DNA from: Embiotoca jacksoni
Taxonomy: Eukaryota > Chordata > Actinopteri > Embiotocidae
DNA: 64,000 bases
Direction of reading: 5' to 3'
NCBI GenBank assembly: GCA_022577435.1
Contig: JAKOON010000007.1
Coordinates: forward strand, 9,494,926-9,558,925
The notes under the pieces are model-generated. The model worked only from the letters and a program-made list of their open reading frames with translations, searched no databases and was not told where the DNA came from. Both the position numbers and the translations under genes were made by a program. This document shows positions 26,901-40,600 of the stretch, in pieces (within the stretch, counting starts at the first letter, position 1; each line of letters begins with the position of its first letter).

Positions 26901-29900
26901 TAATTTAAGCAGTAGTAATATGAGGAAAAACTCCACACACCAAGACAGAATTCATGAATGCCATATTAGCTCAGATTTGACCAATATTCTCACATTTATA
27001 CATGAATTCAAGCCAATCATTGACAGAGAACTGAGAACTGGTCTACCCCCGAGTTTGCACTGGTTTCACAAATGAACTGATGTATGTGTGCTGTTTGCGT
27101 GTTTGAGTGTGTTTACTGTAATTTGTAAATTAGTGCCTGCCTCTTTGTGCATGTACAGTATTTATATGCACGCGTGTGTGAAAATCCTTGAAACAAGATT
27201 AAGCTTACAGCAAAACACTTCCATTTTGGATGGTGATAAAGGAAAGACTCAATCACTCTGTCAGTCAGCGATGACAGAATTTTTAATTATGTGACACAGA
27301 CTGTCAGTCTTTGATCAGCTGCATACAGTGGGTACGGAAAGTATTCAGACCCCTTTAAATTTTTCACTCTTTGTTTCATTGCAGCCATTTGCTAAAATCA
27401 AAAAAGTTCATTTTATTTCTCATTAATGTACACTCAGCACCCCTTCTTGACAGAAAAAAAAACAGAAATGTAGAAATTTGTGCAAATTTATTAAAAAAAA
27501 ACTGAAATATCACATGGTCATAAGTATTCAGACCCTTTGCTCAGTATTGAGTAGAAGCACCCTTTTGAGCTAGTACAGCCATGAGTCTTCTTGGGAATGA
27601 TGCAACAAGCTTTTCACACCTGGATTTGGGGATCCTCTGCCATTCTTCCTTGCAGATCCTCTCCAGTTCTGTCAGGTTGGATGGTGAACGTTGGTGGACA
27701 GCCATTTTCAGGTCTCTCCAGAGATGCTCAATTGGGTTTAGGTCAGGGCTCTGGCTGGGCCAGTCAAGAATGGTCACAGAGTTGTTCCGAAGCCACTCCT
27801 TTGTTATTTTAGCTGTGTGCTTAGGGTCATTGTCTTGTTGGAAGGTGAACCTTCGGCCCAGTCTGAGGTCCAGAGCACTCTGGAAGAGGTTTTCTTCCAG
27901 GATATCTCTGTACTTGGCCACATTCATCTTTCCTTTAATTGCAACCAGTCGTCCTGTCCCTGCAGCTGAAAAACACCCCCATAGCATGATGCTGCCACCA
28001 CCATGTTTCACTGTCGGGATTGTATTGGGCAGGTGATGAGCAGTGCCTGGTTTTCTCCACACATACCGCTTAGAATTAATGCCAAAAAGTTCAATCTTGG
28101 TCTCATCAGACCAGAGAATCTTATTTCTCATAGTCTGGGAGTCCTTCATGTGTTTTTTGGCAAACTCTATGCGGGCTTTCATATGTCTTGCACTGAGGAG
28201 AGGCTTCCGTCGGGCCACTCTGCCATAAAGCCCCGACTGGTGGAGGGCTGCAGTGATAGTTGACTTTGTGGAACTTTCTCCCATCTCTCTACTGCATCTC
28301 TGGAGCTCAGCCACAGTGATCTTTGGGTTCTTCTTTACCTCTCTCACCAAGGCTCTTCTCCCACGATTGCTCAGTTTGGCTGGACGGCCAGGTCTAGGAA
28401 GAGTTCTGGTCGTCCCAAACTTCTTCCATTTAAGAATTATGGAGGCCACTGTGCTCTTAGGAACCTTGAGTGCTGCAGAAATTATTTTGTAACCTTGGCC
28501 AGATCTGTGCCTTGCCACAATTCTGTCTCTGAGCTCCTTGGACAGTTCCTTCGACCTCATGATTCTCATTTGCTCTGACATGCACTGTGAGCTGTAAGGT
28601 CTTATATAGACAGGTGTGTGCCTTTCCTAATCAAGTCCAATCAGTTTAATTAAACACAGCTGTACTCCAATGAAGGAGTAGAACCATCTCAAGGAGGATC
28701 AGAAGAAATGGACAGCATGTGAGTTAAATATGAGTGTCACAGCAAAGGGTCTGAATACTTATGACCATGTGATATTTCAGTTTTTCTTTTTTAATAAATT
28801 TGCACAAATTTCTACATTTCTGTCTTTTTCTGTCAACATGGGGTGCTTAGTGTACATTAATGAGAAATAAAATGAACTTTTTTGATTTTAGCAAATGGCT
28901 GCAATGAAACAAAGAGTGAAAAATTGAAAGGGGTCTGAATACTTTCCGTACCCACTGTATAACATTGTCTCTTAATGTAGTCGTAATACAATCTCAATTT
29001 CGCTCTCCTACATCCTGATAATCCAGTGAGAGATCCCTGTGTTTCCGAAGAGCTCATCAGCTTTTTTTTTGCCAGTGAATTTCTTCTGGTGCTTCAGTTG
29101 TTGCTACATTCAAATTTTGGCTGTGAAGCCATCCGAAGACAGTATCCCAATAACTTGTTATTCCTTGGGTTTTCAAAATGATCAAGATTCCCCTGGCTTT
29201 TGCTGTAACTCCGCCAAAACTGTTGTGAAGGTTCACAACCAGCTCAGACATGTGTCCATCTGTCTCGACAACCACAAACAGTACACCTGTCTGATATCCA
29301 AGGTATCAATGCTTCGTCTGTCTGTCACAGATTTTTCATGGAAAAAGTCCTCACTTTCAGTCAAAAGTTACTCTCCAATTAGCCTCTAAAGACTACCGCT
29401 CCCCCAGAGATAGAGAAGGAGGATCTCTCTCAGTCTCCCTCCCAGATAGATCAGAGAAGAAAGGTCAACAGTTCCTTTGGTCTTCTTTTCTTTCCTTAGT
29501 GCATTTCTTCTTTTTCAAACGGTCAGCGGTTTGGAAAATGTGCCATTTACAGGAATGCTGCTGGAAAATGTCCCTTTCTTAATTAAAAAACTTAAAGCAC
29601 ACTGGACACCCACATGAGGGAGATACTTTACTCTAGAACATTTTTGGTCCCCTAAATCATAATCCACACCACTATGCACCTGCCTTCCAGAAAGGCTGTT
29701 GTGGCTTTTGTAAAGCTTAGAGCCACCAGAAACACTTCTTGCGCAGCTTCTTGACACGTGCCTTGGTGCTGGGGCGACTGGAGGAAGATGGGGCTGGCGT
29801 GGGCTTGGTCAGAGTTGAAGCAGGCACATCATATTCCCCCTCAAGGGCCTCCACAACCCCCTGGAAGCGTCCCTCCTGCTGTCGGAAATCATGCTCCACA

Positions 29901-31620
29901 CTGGAGAGAGAACGAGAGAGCAGATGAGGGGGGGTCGGGGACAAAGATGAGGGGAGAAACAGCGGGAGAGTGATTTAGAGGTTGGAGAAGTGTAAAATCA
30001 AGTAAAATTTATTGATGTAGCTCAGTTCTCAGGAAAAAAGACTCAACGTGGAAGTAGAAAGAGAGGAGGCGAGCAGAGAAGTGTGAGGACAAGTGAACAT
30101 CTGCTGAGCATAAAGAGAGATGAAGACAGGGATTGAAACAAAGATGAGAGGAGGTGTCTTAATCACATTAAAATGTGGCCACAAAATGCTGACAACACCT
30201 TAAAAGACAGGTTTCACCTTCACACAATGCAGTTTTATATTCTTAAAATCGTGTTCCTAATTTAGATGTATACCCTCTTACCGCACGCACATACACACAC
30301 ACAGACGCAGGCCCCAACTCAGCACTCCTTTCACGTCCATGGTATTCTTTTGCACTTCATGCACCAGTACATCACAGGCTGCTGAGATGAGGAGTGGGAG
30401 GAGAATGAAAACGAGAGCAGGGAAGGAGAGGAGCATTTGCACAATGGAGGAGCTAAAGGAAGGAGCAAGTGAGGAACTTTTTTGCTCCTCTGATGTGTTC
30501 AAAGGAGACCCTCTTGGCTTTCTTTTTGTATGCTCTTATTCCCCCTCCCCTCTCTCATCGCTCCTTTTCTCACCATCTCTCTGAAGTGTCCAACGCTGCA
30601 GGTCATAGTGTGGTAGACTTTGAGTTACTCTCTTCTCAAGGTAGCTGTGTGTGTGCGTGCGTGTGCGGTTGAGGTGGATCGCTGGGGTGAAGCTGTGTAG
30701 GGCCTGGCATCTGGGGTTAATGAGGCACACGGTGAGCCGAGGAGAGTAGAGACAACTTACCAACCTTCCCTCTTCCTATATCCCAAAATCCCAGCACGCA
30801 AACACACACTCACGAACACGTCCTATACAAAAAAAAAAAAAAGTGGTGGTCCCCTGCCACCCTATACTGTATGTACATCATTCACAACTGGCCCACATCT
30901 GATTGAGGGGGGGAAAAGGGAACGTACAGGGACTTATGGAAGGAGAAAGGAAAGACGATGGCTCCTTTGGGAGATGGAAGGATGGATACATGAAAGAAAG
31001 ACACTTTAACAGAAGAAGGTCAGAGAGGTCACTGCAAAATAAAAGCGGGAAACAAAAAAGACAGGGAGGTGAAGGAGGACAGGATACGGGCCACCAGAGA
31101 TACGAAGAGGGCAGGACAGAAAGGTCTTGTGATGGAGGGAGTGAGGGAACGAGTGCACAGAGGAGGAAGTGGTGGGAACAGAGGAAGGGAGATGGCTCCA
31201 TGAATAAATTATAAAGGAGATGTATGCACACTACACACACATTGTTCACAAACAAACCCACACAGCATACATCTCAGAAAAGATAAAGTGCTGCACCTAC
31301 ATTCACACAATTTATTTTTTCTTAGTCAGGTCTCTCTTTACCTGCACACTTTGGTTTTAACCTCCCCTTCTCTCAGTCCTCTGTAGCTACCTCTCTCGAC
31401 CCATATCTACCCCTCTCTCTCGCTCTCCCTCCCTCCCTCCCTCTCTCTCTCTCTCTACCTCCCTCCCTCTCTCTCTCTCTCTCGCTCTCTCTTTCTCTCT
31501 CTCTCTCTCTCTCGCTCCCTCCCCCCTCTCTCTCCCTCGCTTTCTTTCTTTCTCTCCCTCCCTCTCTCTTTCTCTCACTCCATCTCTCCCTCCCCCCCTC
31601 TCTCTCTCCCTCTCTCCCTT

Positions 31621-31669
<49 letters not shown>

Positions 31670-34600
31670 ATTGTTCTTGGGATTTCGGCAGCACAATGGG
31701 AAAAGCTGTTCTTAATTCATTCTGCAATCTGGCATCTTTGTAAGTGCATTTGAGACTGTGAGGTCTTTTTGCTTTTATCCTTGCAGGAAACGGTTACATT
31801 TTTAAACCCTTGTTTTTTGGTTAAAGTGATGGTTACTATAGAGTGCCCAAGGTTATGATTTAGGTTTTGCATGTATGGGTGTGTTGAATATGAATTTATA
31901 TCCATTTGGTGTGAGAGAATACCGTTGGGTGCTAGGTGTGTGTACGTGCCTGCATATGTTTTAGAGTGTGTGTTTGAGCTGTTTAACCATTCGGGGAAAA
32001 ACAGAGGGGCTGTCAAAAGCTCCTCTCCCCCTTGTCTCTCATCATAAAGATTAATTAGAACTGACAATGGCAAAACATCTTCAGGCAGCCAGCCCACGTC
32101 AAAACCTCTTTTTTCGACCACAAATCATTAGGATGGATGCTTCAGTCCCACGCGTAATTCATCCTCTGCTTGTGTCTCTTTTCCCTATCTCCCCTCCTCT
32201 TTACCCACAATCCTCTGGAGGTTTTGATAAGGCTCTCACTGTCCAATCAAACAAATTGAGCACTTTTACCATAACTTTTGTCTATGTTTGCCACAACGAA
32301 ACTGCTGAAAATGCGTTTTCTCCGTGTTTGTGAGAAATTTATACTGACATGTGAGAAGAGAAATGATTAGGAGGCAGATTAAGCATTTCTGTTCATTGAC
32401 ATCTTTCTCATGGCGTGAAATATATTCATTTCTTTGTTTGTCAGTATGTATGAGTGTGAGCATGCAAGTATGCATAGGGAATGTGTGCACAGATGTACTT
32501 AATAAAAGCTGATTTCCCTCTTTGCTGGACTAATTAGCATCACATGCTAATTATACATTATTCATATATACCCATATTGTGTGTGTATATATAATTGTTT
32601 TTGCATGTGGGTAAGAAACACAACAGGAAAGTGGAGCAGGGAAGCAAATGTGTGAAAGTAAGAAAAGGTAAAAGAGGGACTACAACGATATGAGAAGTGA
32701 CAACATACTCTTGAGATCTTGGTGGCCCCAGGCCCTTTGAAATATTCCCCAAAATATGTGAAACTCTTCAATTTCAAGGGCTTTTGTTTTAATTACCGAT
32801 GTTAGATGTTTTTTGTTTTTTTAAGTTACCATGCAATGACATGTTTCTTTGCATAGCATGTTCAATCTACTGAGTAGATGTATTTTTAAAGCAAGAAAGT
32901 TATTGAGCTTTATATCCTATAAACAATCATTTCCTCTGGTCTAATTTCTTAGATGGCTATTCTGTAGGTTCAGCGCATTCAGTTGTTTTTTTTCTTCTAC
33001 TATTTTTTTTAATCAGTTTCATCAAATTCATCAATATTTTCAGTCTGTGTGGAAATGCTTCTGGAAGTGCAGACTAAAACTATGAAAGTGAACTGTTGTT
33101 GTAGTCTTGTCACTAACAATAACTTATATTATAGATGAATCTGCCAATTGTAAAGTGTCTGTCACTGTTTTGTAAAGCTGAAGTTGAATGTCTTGTTTTG
33201 TTCAACAAACTGTCCAGTGCCTAACAATACTCCACAGCAAATCGTCACCTTTCAGAATGAGTTTTTTGTTTCACTTTTGCCACCAAAAATCCCATAAGCG
33301 GCTGTCAGATTTGTTGTTAATTAATTCAATTTGACACTGAGTCAGAGATTAATCAGCTAACTGTTCCAGCTTTAACGCTGTAGTCCACTGAATCACACTG
33401 TGTCTGAACGACTGTGTGCATTCACATCACTGTGAAATGAGGTAAAATCTGTATGTGTTCAACATATGTGTAAATCTATATGGATATACAGGTGAATAAG
33501 CATGTTAACATGTGGCAGACATTCTCCGTTGGTGCTCATTACTGCTTACTAGGATTTGGATCCTCCTTTGTTAATTAAGATCAAGGGGAGTAAATAATGG
33601 GATGAGGGGAGAGGGGAAGTTGGATGCAAAGGACAGATGAAGCAACAGAGGATAGAGAAAAAAGAAACAGACCAGATACAGAGGTGGGGCTGCTTTGAGA
33701 GTTAAAGAGAATTGGAGAGGTAAAGGCCCTGCAGAATGTGTTTTTAATCCTCTGAGGCCTGCAACAGAGATTTGTATTTGTCTGTAAACAAATAAACTAG
33801 CTTCAAGCCAAGCTTTGGTCTGGAAACAGTTCTCGTCTTTAAGCATTAGCCATGAAGCTACATGTGAAAACCTACATTTCCAGCTTATGCATGCAGTGCA
33901 GAGAGAGAGAAAAGTGTTGGCCGTTGGGTGTGAGTGGGGCACAGACGATTACTCCTTTGGCAATTGACAGACAGAGTGAGGCACACAGAGGAAACCAGTT
34001 TGATTGGAAGTCAGAGATGAAAGAGAATGTGCAGACATGGAATGGAAAGATGGAATTATTTACATAATGAAAACATGTGAATAAGAAAAGGATTGGGTGC
34101 AGGTGATGGGAGGATTAAACTCCAGTATGTGATATGGGATTGTGAGGGGGAAGTTCTGTATGGTGCAGACGATCTCAGAATGCAATTACTTATTTAGGTC
34201 ACTCACACAAGGGACAACTGGAACAGGAAAGGCGCATTACTTAGGTGCTGAATTAATTTGCTTGTTTGCACGGAGCATTCTTTTATGTGTGAATGACTTT
34301 CCTAGATAGAGCATCCACTTCTAATCTTTGGAATCCAGCATGTATCCATTTCAGGGATATACAGTATTGTATGAGTAGGGCAATTATTACAGGGGGAGAA
34401 AAGGGCAGAGACCGCAGGGTATCAGGAAGAAAGATAAACACAAAAAACAAACATGATATGCTGAATAAGTGATACAACCTGGAAAAAAGATTGGGAAAGG
34501 GAACCTTTTCAGGATTACAAGAGGCATACAGTTATCTAGGAAAAGTTCAGGGCTGTTTATTACACTCTAGAAAAGAATGAGTTGTCATTTGCTGGGTTAT

Positions 34601-37526
34601 GTAATACAGTAAGCTCATTATCTTAATCAGGTTACCTGTATATGATGCAAGCTGTCTTTTGGCAGGTGGGGCAGTTGTTTATGTCCTGACCAGTTCTGTA
34701 GGAGCTGCGACTGCAGAAATAACAGATGGAAAACATTCTTCACACACTCGCAAAAGGAGTAACTGCATGTCTAATGTTACTAATACATGTAATTAAATTA
34801 TATTTACGCATACATTGTTATAGGATGCTTAAAGAGAAACCACTCTGAAATTTGTATCCTCCGTTCATTCATTATCTATACCTGCTTCATCCTGAACAGG
34901 ATCACGGGGGGGCTGGGGCCTGTCCCAGCTGACTTTGGGCAAAGGGTACACCCTGAACACATCATCCGCCCATCACAGGGCCAACACATAAAGACAGACA
35001 ACCGCGCTTACATTCACACCCACGGGCAATTTAGAATCCCCAATTAACCTACCATGCATGTCTTTGGACAGTTTGGGAGGAAGCCAAAGTCACCGGAGAA
35101 AACCCACGCAGACACAGAGAACATGCAACACCAAAACAAACCCAAAACCTTCTTGCCTAATGTATTTGGTTTTGCTCCATAACAAAGTCTGTTTAGATTC
35201 AGTGTTATGCATTGATGCAGAGTAATAGGGAAATAAAATTTTGCACTAACAACAGGCTGAGCCTATTCATATTCTTGCATAGCTGAATCATTCTCCAGCA
35301 TAATGGAGAATGGTCTGGCTGCACCCATATATTATTCTGTCATTAGGGAAAAAGGTTCTGGCCTGTTTGAACCAATTAAATTCATCAGAGGTGCTAAACA
35401 CAAGATGCAGCGACAGTGACCTTGCAAAATAGTGTCAGGTGGACTTGTTTTGGTGGAAAGTCTGTACAAGGAGAGGTGAGCCTTGGCCTAAACCCCCTTA
35501 AAAGACCAAAAAGAACCAAGCAGACTTGCCTTATTGCATGATCCAATCTTAATTAAAACTTCCCATTTTCAGGTTGTTAGTGTGGAGGTTGTTGTTGTTG
35601 TTGTTTGCTGTAGCAATGGGGATTTTGAAAACAGTAACACAGATATTGGAAAGAAAGGAGAATATTGATTGAAATCAGCCAGTGGCAGGTTCATACTAAC
35701 AGTCTCCATCCGGTAAGTCAGTCAAGCCTTTCTTGACTGGAAAGAGTCTGGCTCCCTTGACTGCTGGTGTCACAATTGTAACTGCTCTCTCCACAGACAC
35801 ATAATGGTGTTGTCTGGAGGGGGGGTGTCAAAAGGCACAAAATAAATTGTGATGTTTAGTGCATTCAAAGTACCTCAATAGTGGGTGAAAACCCGCCTAT
35901 TTTTTCGATTCCAGGTGATTGCAGTGTCTGTCAAGGTAAATCCAGTTTACACGACACCAATTACACGACACAAATATTATTAGCAGCCGGTTCACTAAAA
36001 GTGATCTCATTGTCATTCAATCTGAAAACTGTTTTGTTGAAAATTGGTGGGCAATAAAAATAAATAAATATGATTACAAATGCCAGCTGGGTTGTCAAGG
36101 CTGAACACGAGCACAGAGCAAAAGAAAATGAAATGAAATGAAATGTGAAGTTAAAAAACAAATCTGTCAAGCTCATGCTGACTGCCACGTAATTAAAACA
36201 CTTTATTTTGCCAAGATATTTTGGCTGGCCTTTGATTGAACTGTTTTGATGAAAGAGTAACTGATTTATGTTGATAAAAACAGACATTTTAATTACACTG
36301 AGAGCGAACGTGTGACTGGCATCAGTTTTTTGCCCTCACTTGTCTTTATCAAAGACAACAACAGCTAAAAAAGACAAGTATTTGCTTCAGGAGAGAAAGG
36401 AAAACAAGGAGCTCAGCGCAGCGACAACCTTTTAGCTCAGCCGACACTTTTATCACAGCGGCCCACTTAGAGTACTTTCGTTTCTGGCACAGTATCAGAT
36501 ACATGCAGTCCCTTTTACTTGCCGGTCCTCGAACTGCTCTCTTGTTTTATGGCTTTTTCCGCTCTATCTTTCAATTGCTCTCATTTTCTGTCTCACCATC
36601 TCGCTAGTGTCTGCCTCCCAGTCGGCCTGTTTTTCCTCATGCACTCAAAGCATCCTCACAACAAGCGTTTACACACCCATTATACAGTCCCATAGAAAGG
36701 GCAAGACAGCTTGTACACTGACTTTAGGAGTCTTATTGTGCAGCTTAAACATTAATTGCAAAGTAATCTGATAGGGATTATGCTGAAGCTGGAGGCATCT
36801 GTTAACCCTGCACATAAAGAAGGAGGGATGAGAGGGAGCATAACATGTCATGGAGGTGAAAAAAGAAGAGATGGGAAGAAGTATGGTATGAACTCAGGGA
36901 GAAGAAGTACTGACTGTAAAGGTGAAATGGTGAAAAGAAGAAGGATGGGAGTGATAGGAGGAGGAAACAAAACAGAGTGACAGCAAAGCCATGACTGCGG
37001 GGAAGAGTAATGGACAGGTTGTCAGGGCAGAGAGGAGGGGAAGACGAAAGGGCAAAGGAGCGATTCACAGTTGTTATAGTTGTGGGAATGATTCATATGT
37101 GCAGGAAGGTGCAGGAAGAAAGAGAAGCAAGAAAAAGTATTAATTAAAAATGGAGTGAAGAAAGGTGCGAGGGCGGCGGTGCAGACAGGGATGAATAGCT
37201 TGAAGCGGGTTAAAGAGCAGCGGGGAAAGGAGGAGGTGTGGAAACCATCTAGGATGTCTAAAGAGGAAAGAAGCAAAGGATATGTGACAGGAGAGGAGGA
37301 TAAACTAATTAACAGGACAAAGATTAACTGATTGTTTTGATTAGTTTGCTTTGCTGGGCAGCGCTGTGTCTCGCTGGGATTACATACATATACTGTCAGA
37401 TAAAAGGACAAAGGAGACCTAGGAGCTCTAACATTGACTGCAGGCTGGCAGGTATCACATATCCCCACAGGATTGGATCACACACACACACACACACACA
37501 CACGCACATTCACACACACACACACA

Positions 37527-37607
<81 letters not shown>

Positions 37608-40600
37608 TGTTCAGCAGTTCTATACCAAGCTGACATTTAGCAATGTATTACATGGACTTGAAAGCCTGTCGGTATATATTGTTATAAAAACTCAAATATA
37701 CTCTCCTCTCAATCTTGTGCTCTTGATATTCTCTCTTCTCCCTCTCCTTGTTCTCTTTATCACTCCCCTTCACTCTTCCTTAAGCATTTGCTCTTGCAGT
37801 AAATACCTCTACCTCTCATTTAGCTTTTTTTCTCTCTTCCTTATCTCTGTTTTAATGCTTATTTTTATCGCTTCCTTCGCTCACTCCGTCTTAGTATCTA
37901 AACTCCTTAATTTCCACACTTAAACCTCCATTTCTTCTTATCCTTCTCTTCTTAGCTTCCTCCATCCCTCTATCTCCCTAAGTCCCTTTTCTCACCCTTC
38001 GCTGAAGGCCTTGCTCTTCTCCAGGTCTTGAATCACGTTGAGAAGCACTTTGATCTTCTCCTGGTTGGACAGCAGGTTCTCCTCCACGCTCTGTAGCTGC
38101 CTCTCCAGCCCACGTGGCACGTTGACTGTGTGCCCGTCCAACAGTCCTCCTGGAGCCCCGTTGCATTGTGCTTTCATGTGTGTCTTACAAGGCAGAGTGT
38201 GGTCGTCAAAAGATTTGCTCTTCTGTTTCGCGTAGTCCTTGAGTTTGATCCGTTCTGAGGATTGTTTGGATGTATTCGTGGTTTCCTGGTTTTTGGTCAG
38301 CGCTACAGCTGTGGCTGGTTTCTGATGAGTGGGTTTTGGGGAATTTTTTGGTGGAAGAGGTGGGGTGCTCTTCGAGTTTGAGTCAGTGTGAAAGGGAGGC
38401 TTAGAAGTTTTTTGGACTGATGTGTGTTGCTCTGCATGCTCGTCAACGTGCTGGACTTGAGCCAGATCCTGACTGTGTTTCTCAGTTGAATGTGGTTCTG
38501 TCGCCACTATAGTTGTTGTGTGTGCTTGCTGTGTATGTGTGTTAGCTATGGTGCTATCTGGGTTGTTGTGCATTTGTGTGTCTGTTGTTTGCGTGGCTGA
38601 GTCCTTGTATTGAGTAAAGTCCGCAGAGTGTGGCCTTGTCCGCTGCGTTGAGTCTTTTGTTCTGTTCTGAGTGTGTGTTGTGTGGTTAGAGTGTGAGCTG
38701 TGTGTTTTTGGTATCGTGTGTGACAACTGTGGTATTTGAGTAGTCTTTACTGATGCGTGCTGCTGCGTGTCTGTGTTTTTGGTGTTACACTGAGAGTTCA
38801 GAGCAGCACAGTCTTTCTTTGACTGGACCATAGATGGTTTCCGTGGCGGATTAGGTAATGTCTGGCTGGCTGTTATTTGATTGACCGCTCTCCTGCGACA
38901 TGCACCTGTGCACGGTGTCATCTGCGATCGTCTCCTTCCACATGTCCCACAAAGGTGAGGCGGCGAGGTCGTCGTTACTCGGCACGGCCGAGGTGGGGTG
39001 GCGTGCACAGTCGTGCACACACACCCTGTCTTTAATACCGATCGATGGCTCTCCCCTCGAAGAGACTGCACCCTCCTCCTCTCCTGTGTCGGCTCCTTAC
39101 CTTCTGCGGCCTCACTGCAAACCCCCCCCACCACATCAGAGGTCACCACACTGCCGTTTGTGTACCGAGCTGTCCTTTTACCTCTTGTATCCTTGGGGTT
39201 TGTCCGCATAGTTTTAATCTGGCAGTAAACTCCACTGCCTGACCCCTGTGATCCCATGTCGTTCTGTGTCAGGCTGTTGATCTCGTTCTGAGATGTCTCC
39301 TTGGACACCGGCAGACTTTTGCTGTCACTTCTGATCACTCCCCCAGTCTCTGCTGTCAATGTTTTGTCTGTTGCCATGGCGAGTGGCCGATGTGTGCTGG
39401 TTGGTTGGCTGCTGTGTCGTTTGATGGAGGGGAGAGTCCGCAGTCTGGGAGATGTTTGCACTCCGACACTGCACAGTGGACCCCATCGCCCCCCCGCCAG
39501 GGGAACTCCCAGTGCAGGCACCGGATTGGTTGGGTCAGCCACCCTCCTGCCCATATTCCTCTCCAGGTTGGCTCAGCCCCCTGAGGAGCTGAAAGGGATT
39601 GAGGCAAGCAGTGGCATCAGCCCACGTCAGCAAGATTATATCCAACAGAAAGCTGTGATGTTTCCAGCTTTTGTTCACCCAAATGAATTAGAGTGATTTG
39701 GAGGAAAAGAAGGAGTTTATGTGTGGAAGCTGGACACAGCTGGAGAAACTCTCAACTTTCTTCCATTAACGGCCTCTTTGCTAGTTTAGCTACTTGTGGT
39801 TTGGCATCGCCGTCAAAGCTTTTCTCAGTTTCTGACCAATGGCCCGCAGACGATGAGTTGGATGGCGTCTCTGGACATTGCTGGATTGTTCTGTAGAGAG
39901 AGAGAGAAAATAGTGAGAGGCAGTGAATGAGAGAAACAACAGAGGAGGGCAGAGAGACTGGCAATAAATGGTCAGACTGGAAAGAAGACACAGACATTAG
40001 GCACGTAAAGCACCGTGTCAAAGCTTCGACCTCGACTGATTTCACACACTGACCAGATCGATAGAAGTCTATCGGCTTCTTATTACATCAGCAGGTGGGT
40101 GGGAGTTACAATGGCAAAACTTTAAATCTCATCAAGGTGAAGTAACAAAAAGGCTGGAGACATCTTAAGGGTAATGGTCCATGTCTCTATGAAGTTAAGA
40201 GCTACACACACATATAGCAGCTATGCTGATAGATCTTATAAATGTAAGGCTACAGATGTTGTTGCAGTCTTTTGTTATGTGATGACACATTAAAAATGAT
40301 GTTGTGATTGTCTTGCACAGCAGTATGTGAGCTGATGATGCATCATGTGTTGACGTTTGTCATGGAAACAATTTGGAAATCTGTCTAATGATTTAGCAGC
40401 ATGAGAAGCTTGCCAACATTGTTCCTGTCCATCTTCCTGCGTTTTTCAGTTTTTCAAACAGACGTGTTTCCTTAAAGTCAGTGTTAATAGACGTTCTGCT
40501 TTTTGTTTTATTGTTTCTGAGGCAGCAAATTAAATTTTAATGCAGGACTCGATCGTGGTAAAACCTTATCTGCTTTTTGTTTCATTATACTTAGTCAACA

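Larger units (their letters stand above)
27326..28957 (-). mobile_element. Apparently intact Tc1-like DNA transposon with IR/DR ends
   Basis: The element is 1632 bp. Its ends are perfect inverted repeats starting cagtgggtacggaaagtatt at 27326 and the complement ending at 28957, flanked by a duplicated TA (27324-27325 and 28958-28959). The inverted repeats extend about 216 bp on each side with a few mismatches. Each carries an outer gtattcagaccc and an inner aagtattcagaccctttgct copy, the IR/DR layout known from fish Tc1 elements such as Sleeping Beauty. The complete transposase gene lies between them on the minus strand. Confidence 0.95.
34711..37995. other. insyn2b intron 1 (3.3 kb), also dock2 intron
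   Basis: It contains the dispersed repeat at 34861-35130, a purine-rich stretch at 36800-37320 and the (CA)n at 37479-37606. Confidence 0.75.

Noticed and set aside
27581..28036. 151-codon plus-strand open frame
   Set aside because: Shadow of the Tc1 transposase gene on the other strand.
31373..31696. Open frames of alternating Arg-Glu
   Set aside because: Translation of the GA strand of the pyrimidine tract; no start context or conserved motif.
38900..39696. Plus-strand open frames of 103 and 131 codons
   Set aside because: Shadows opposite insyn2b exon 1; no splice logic or family resemblance and not in phase with dock2.
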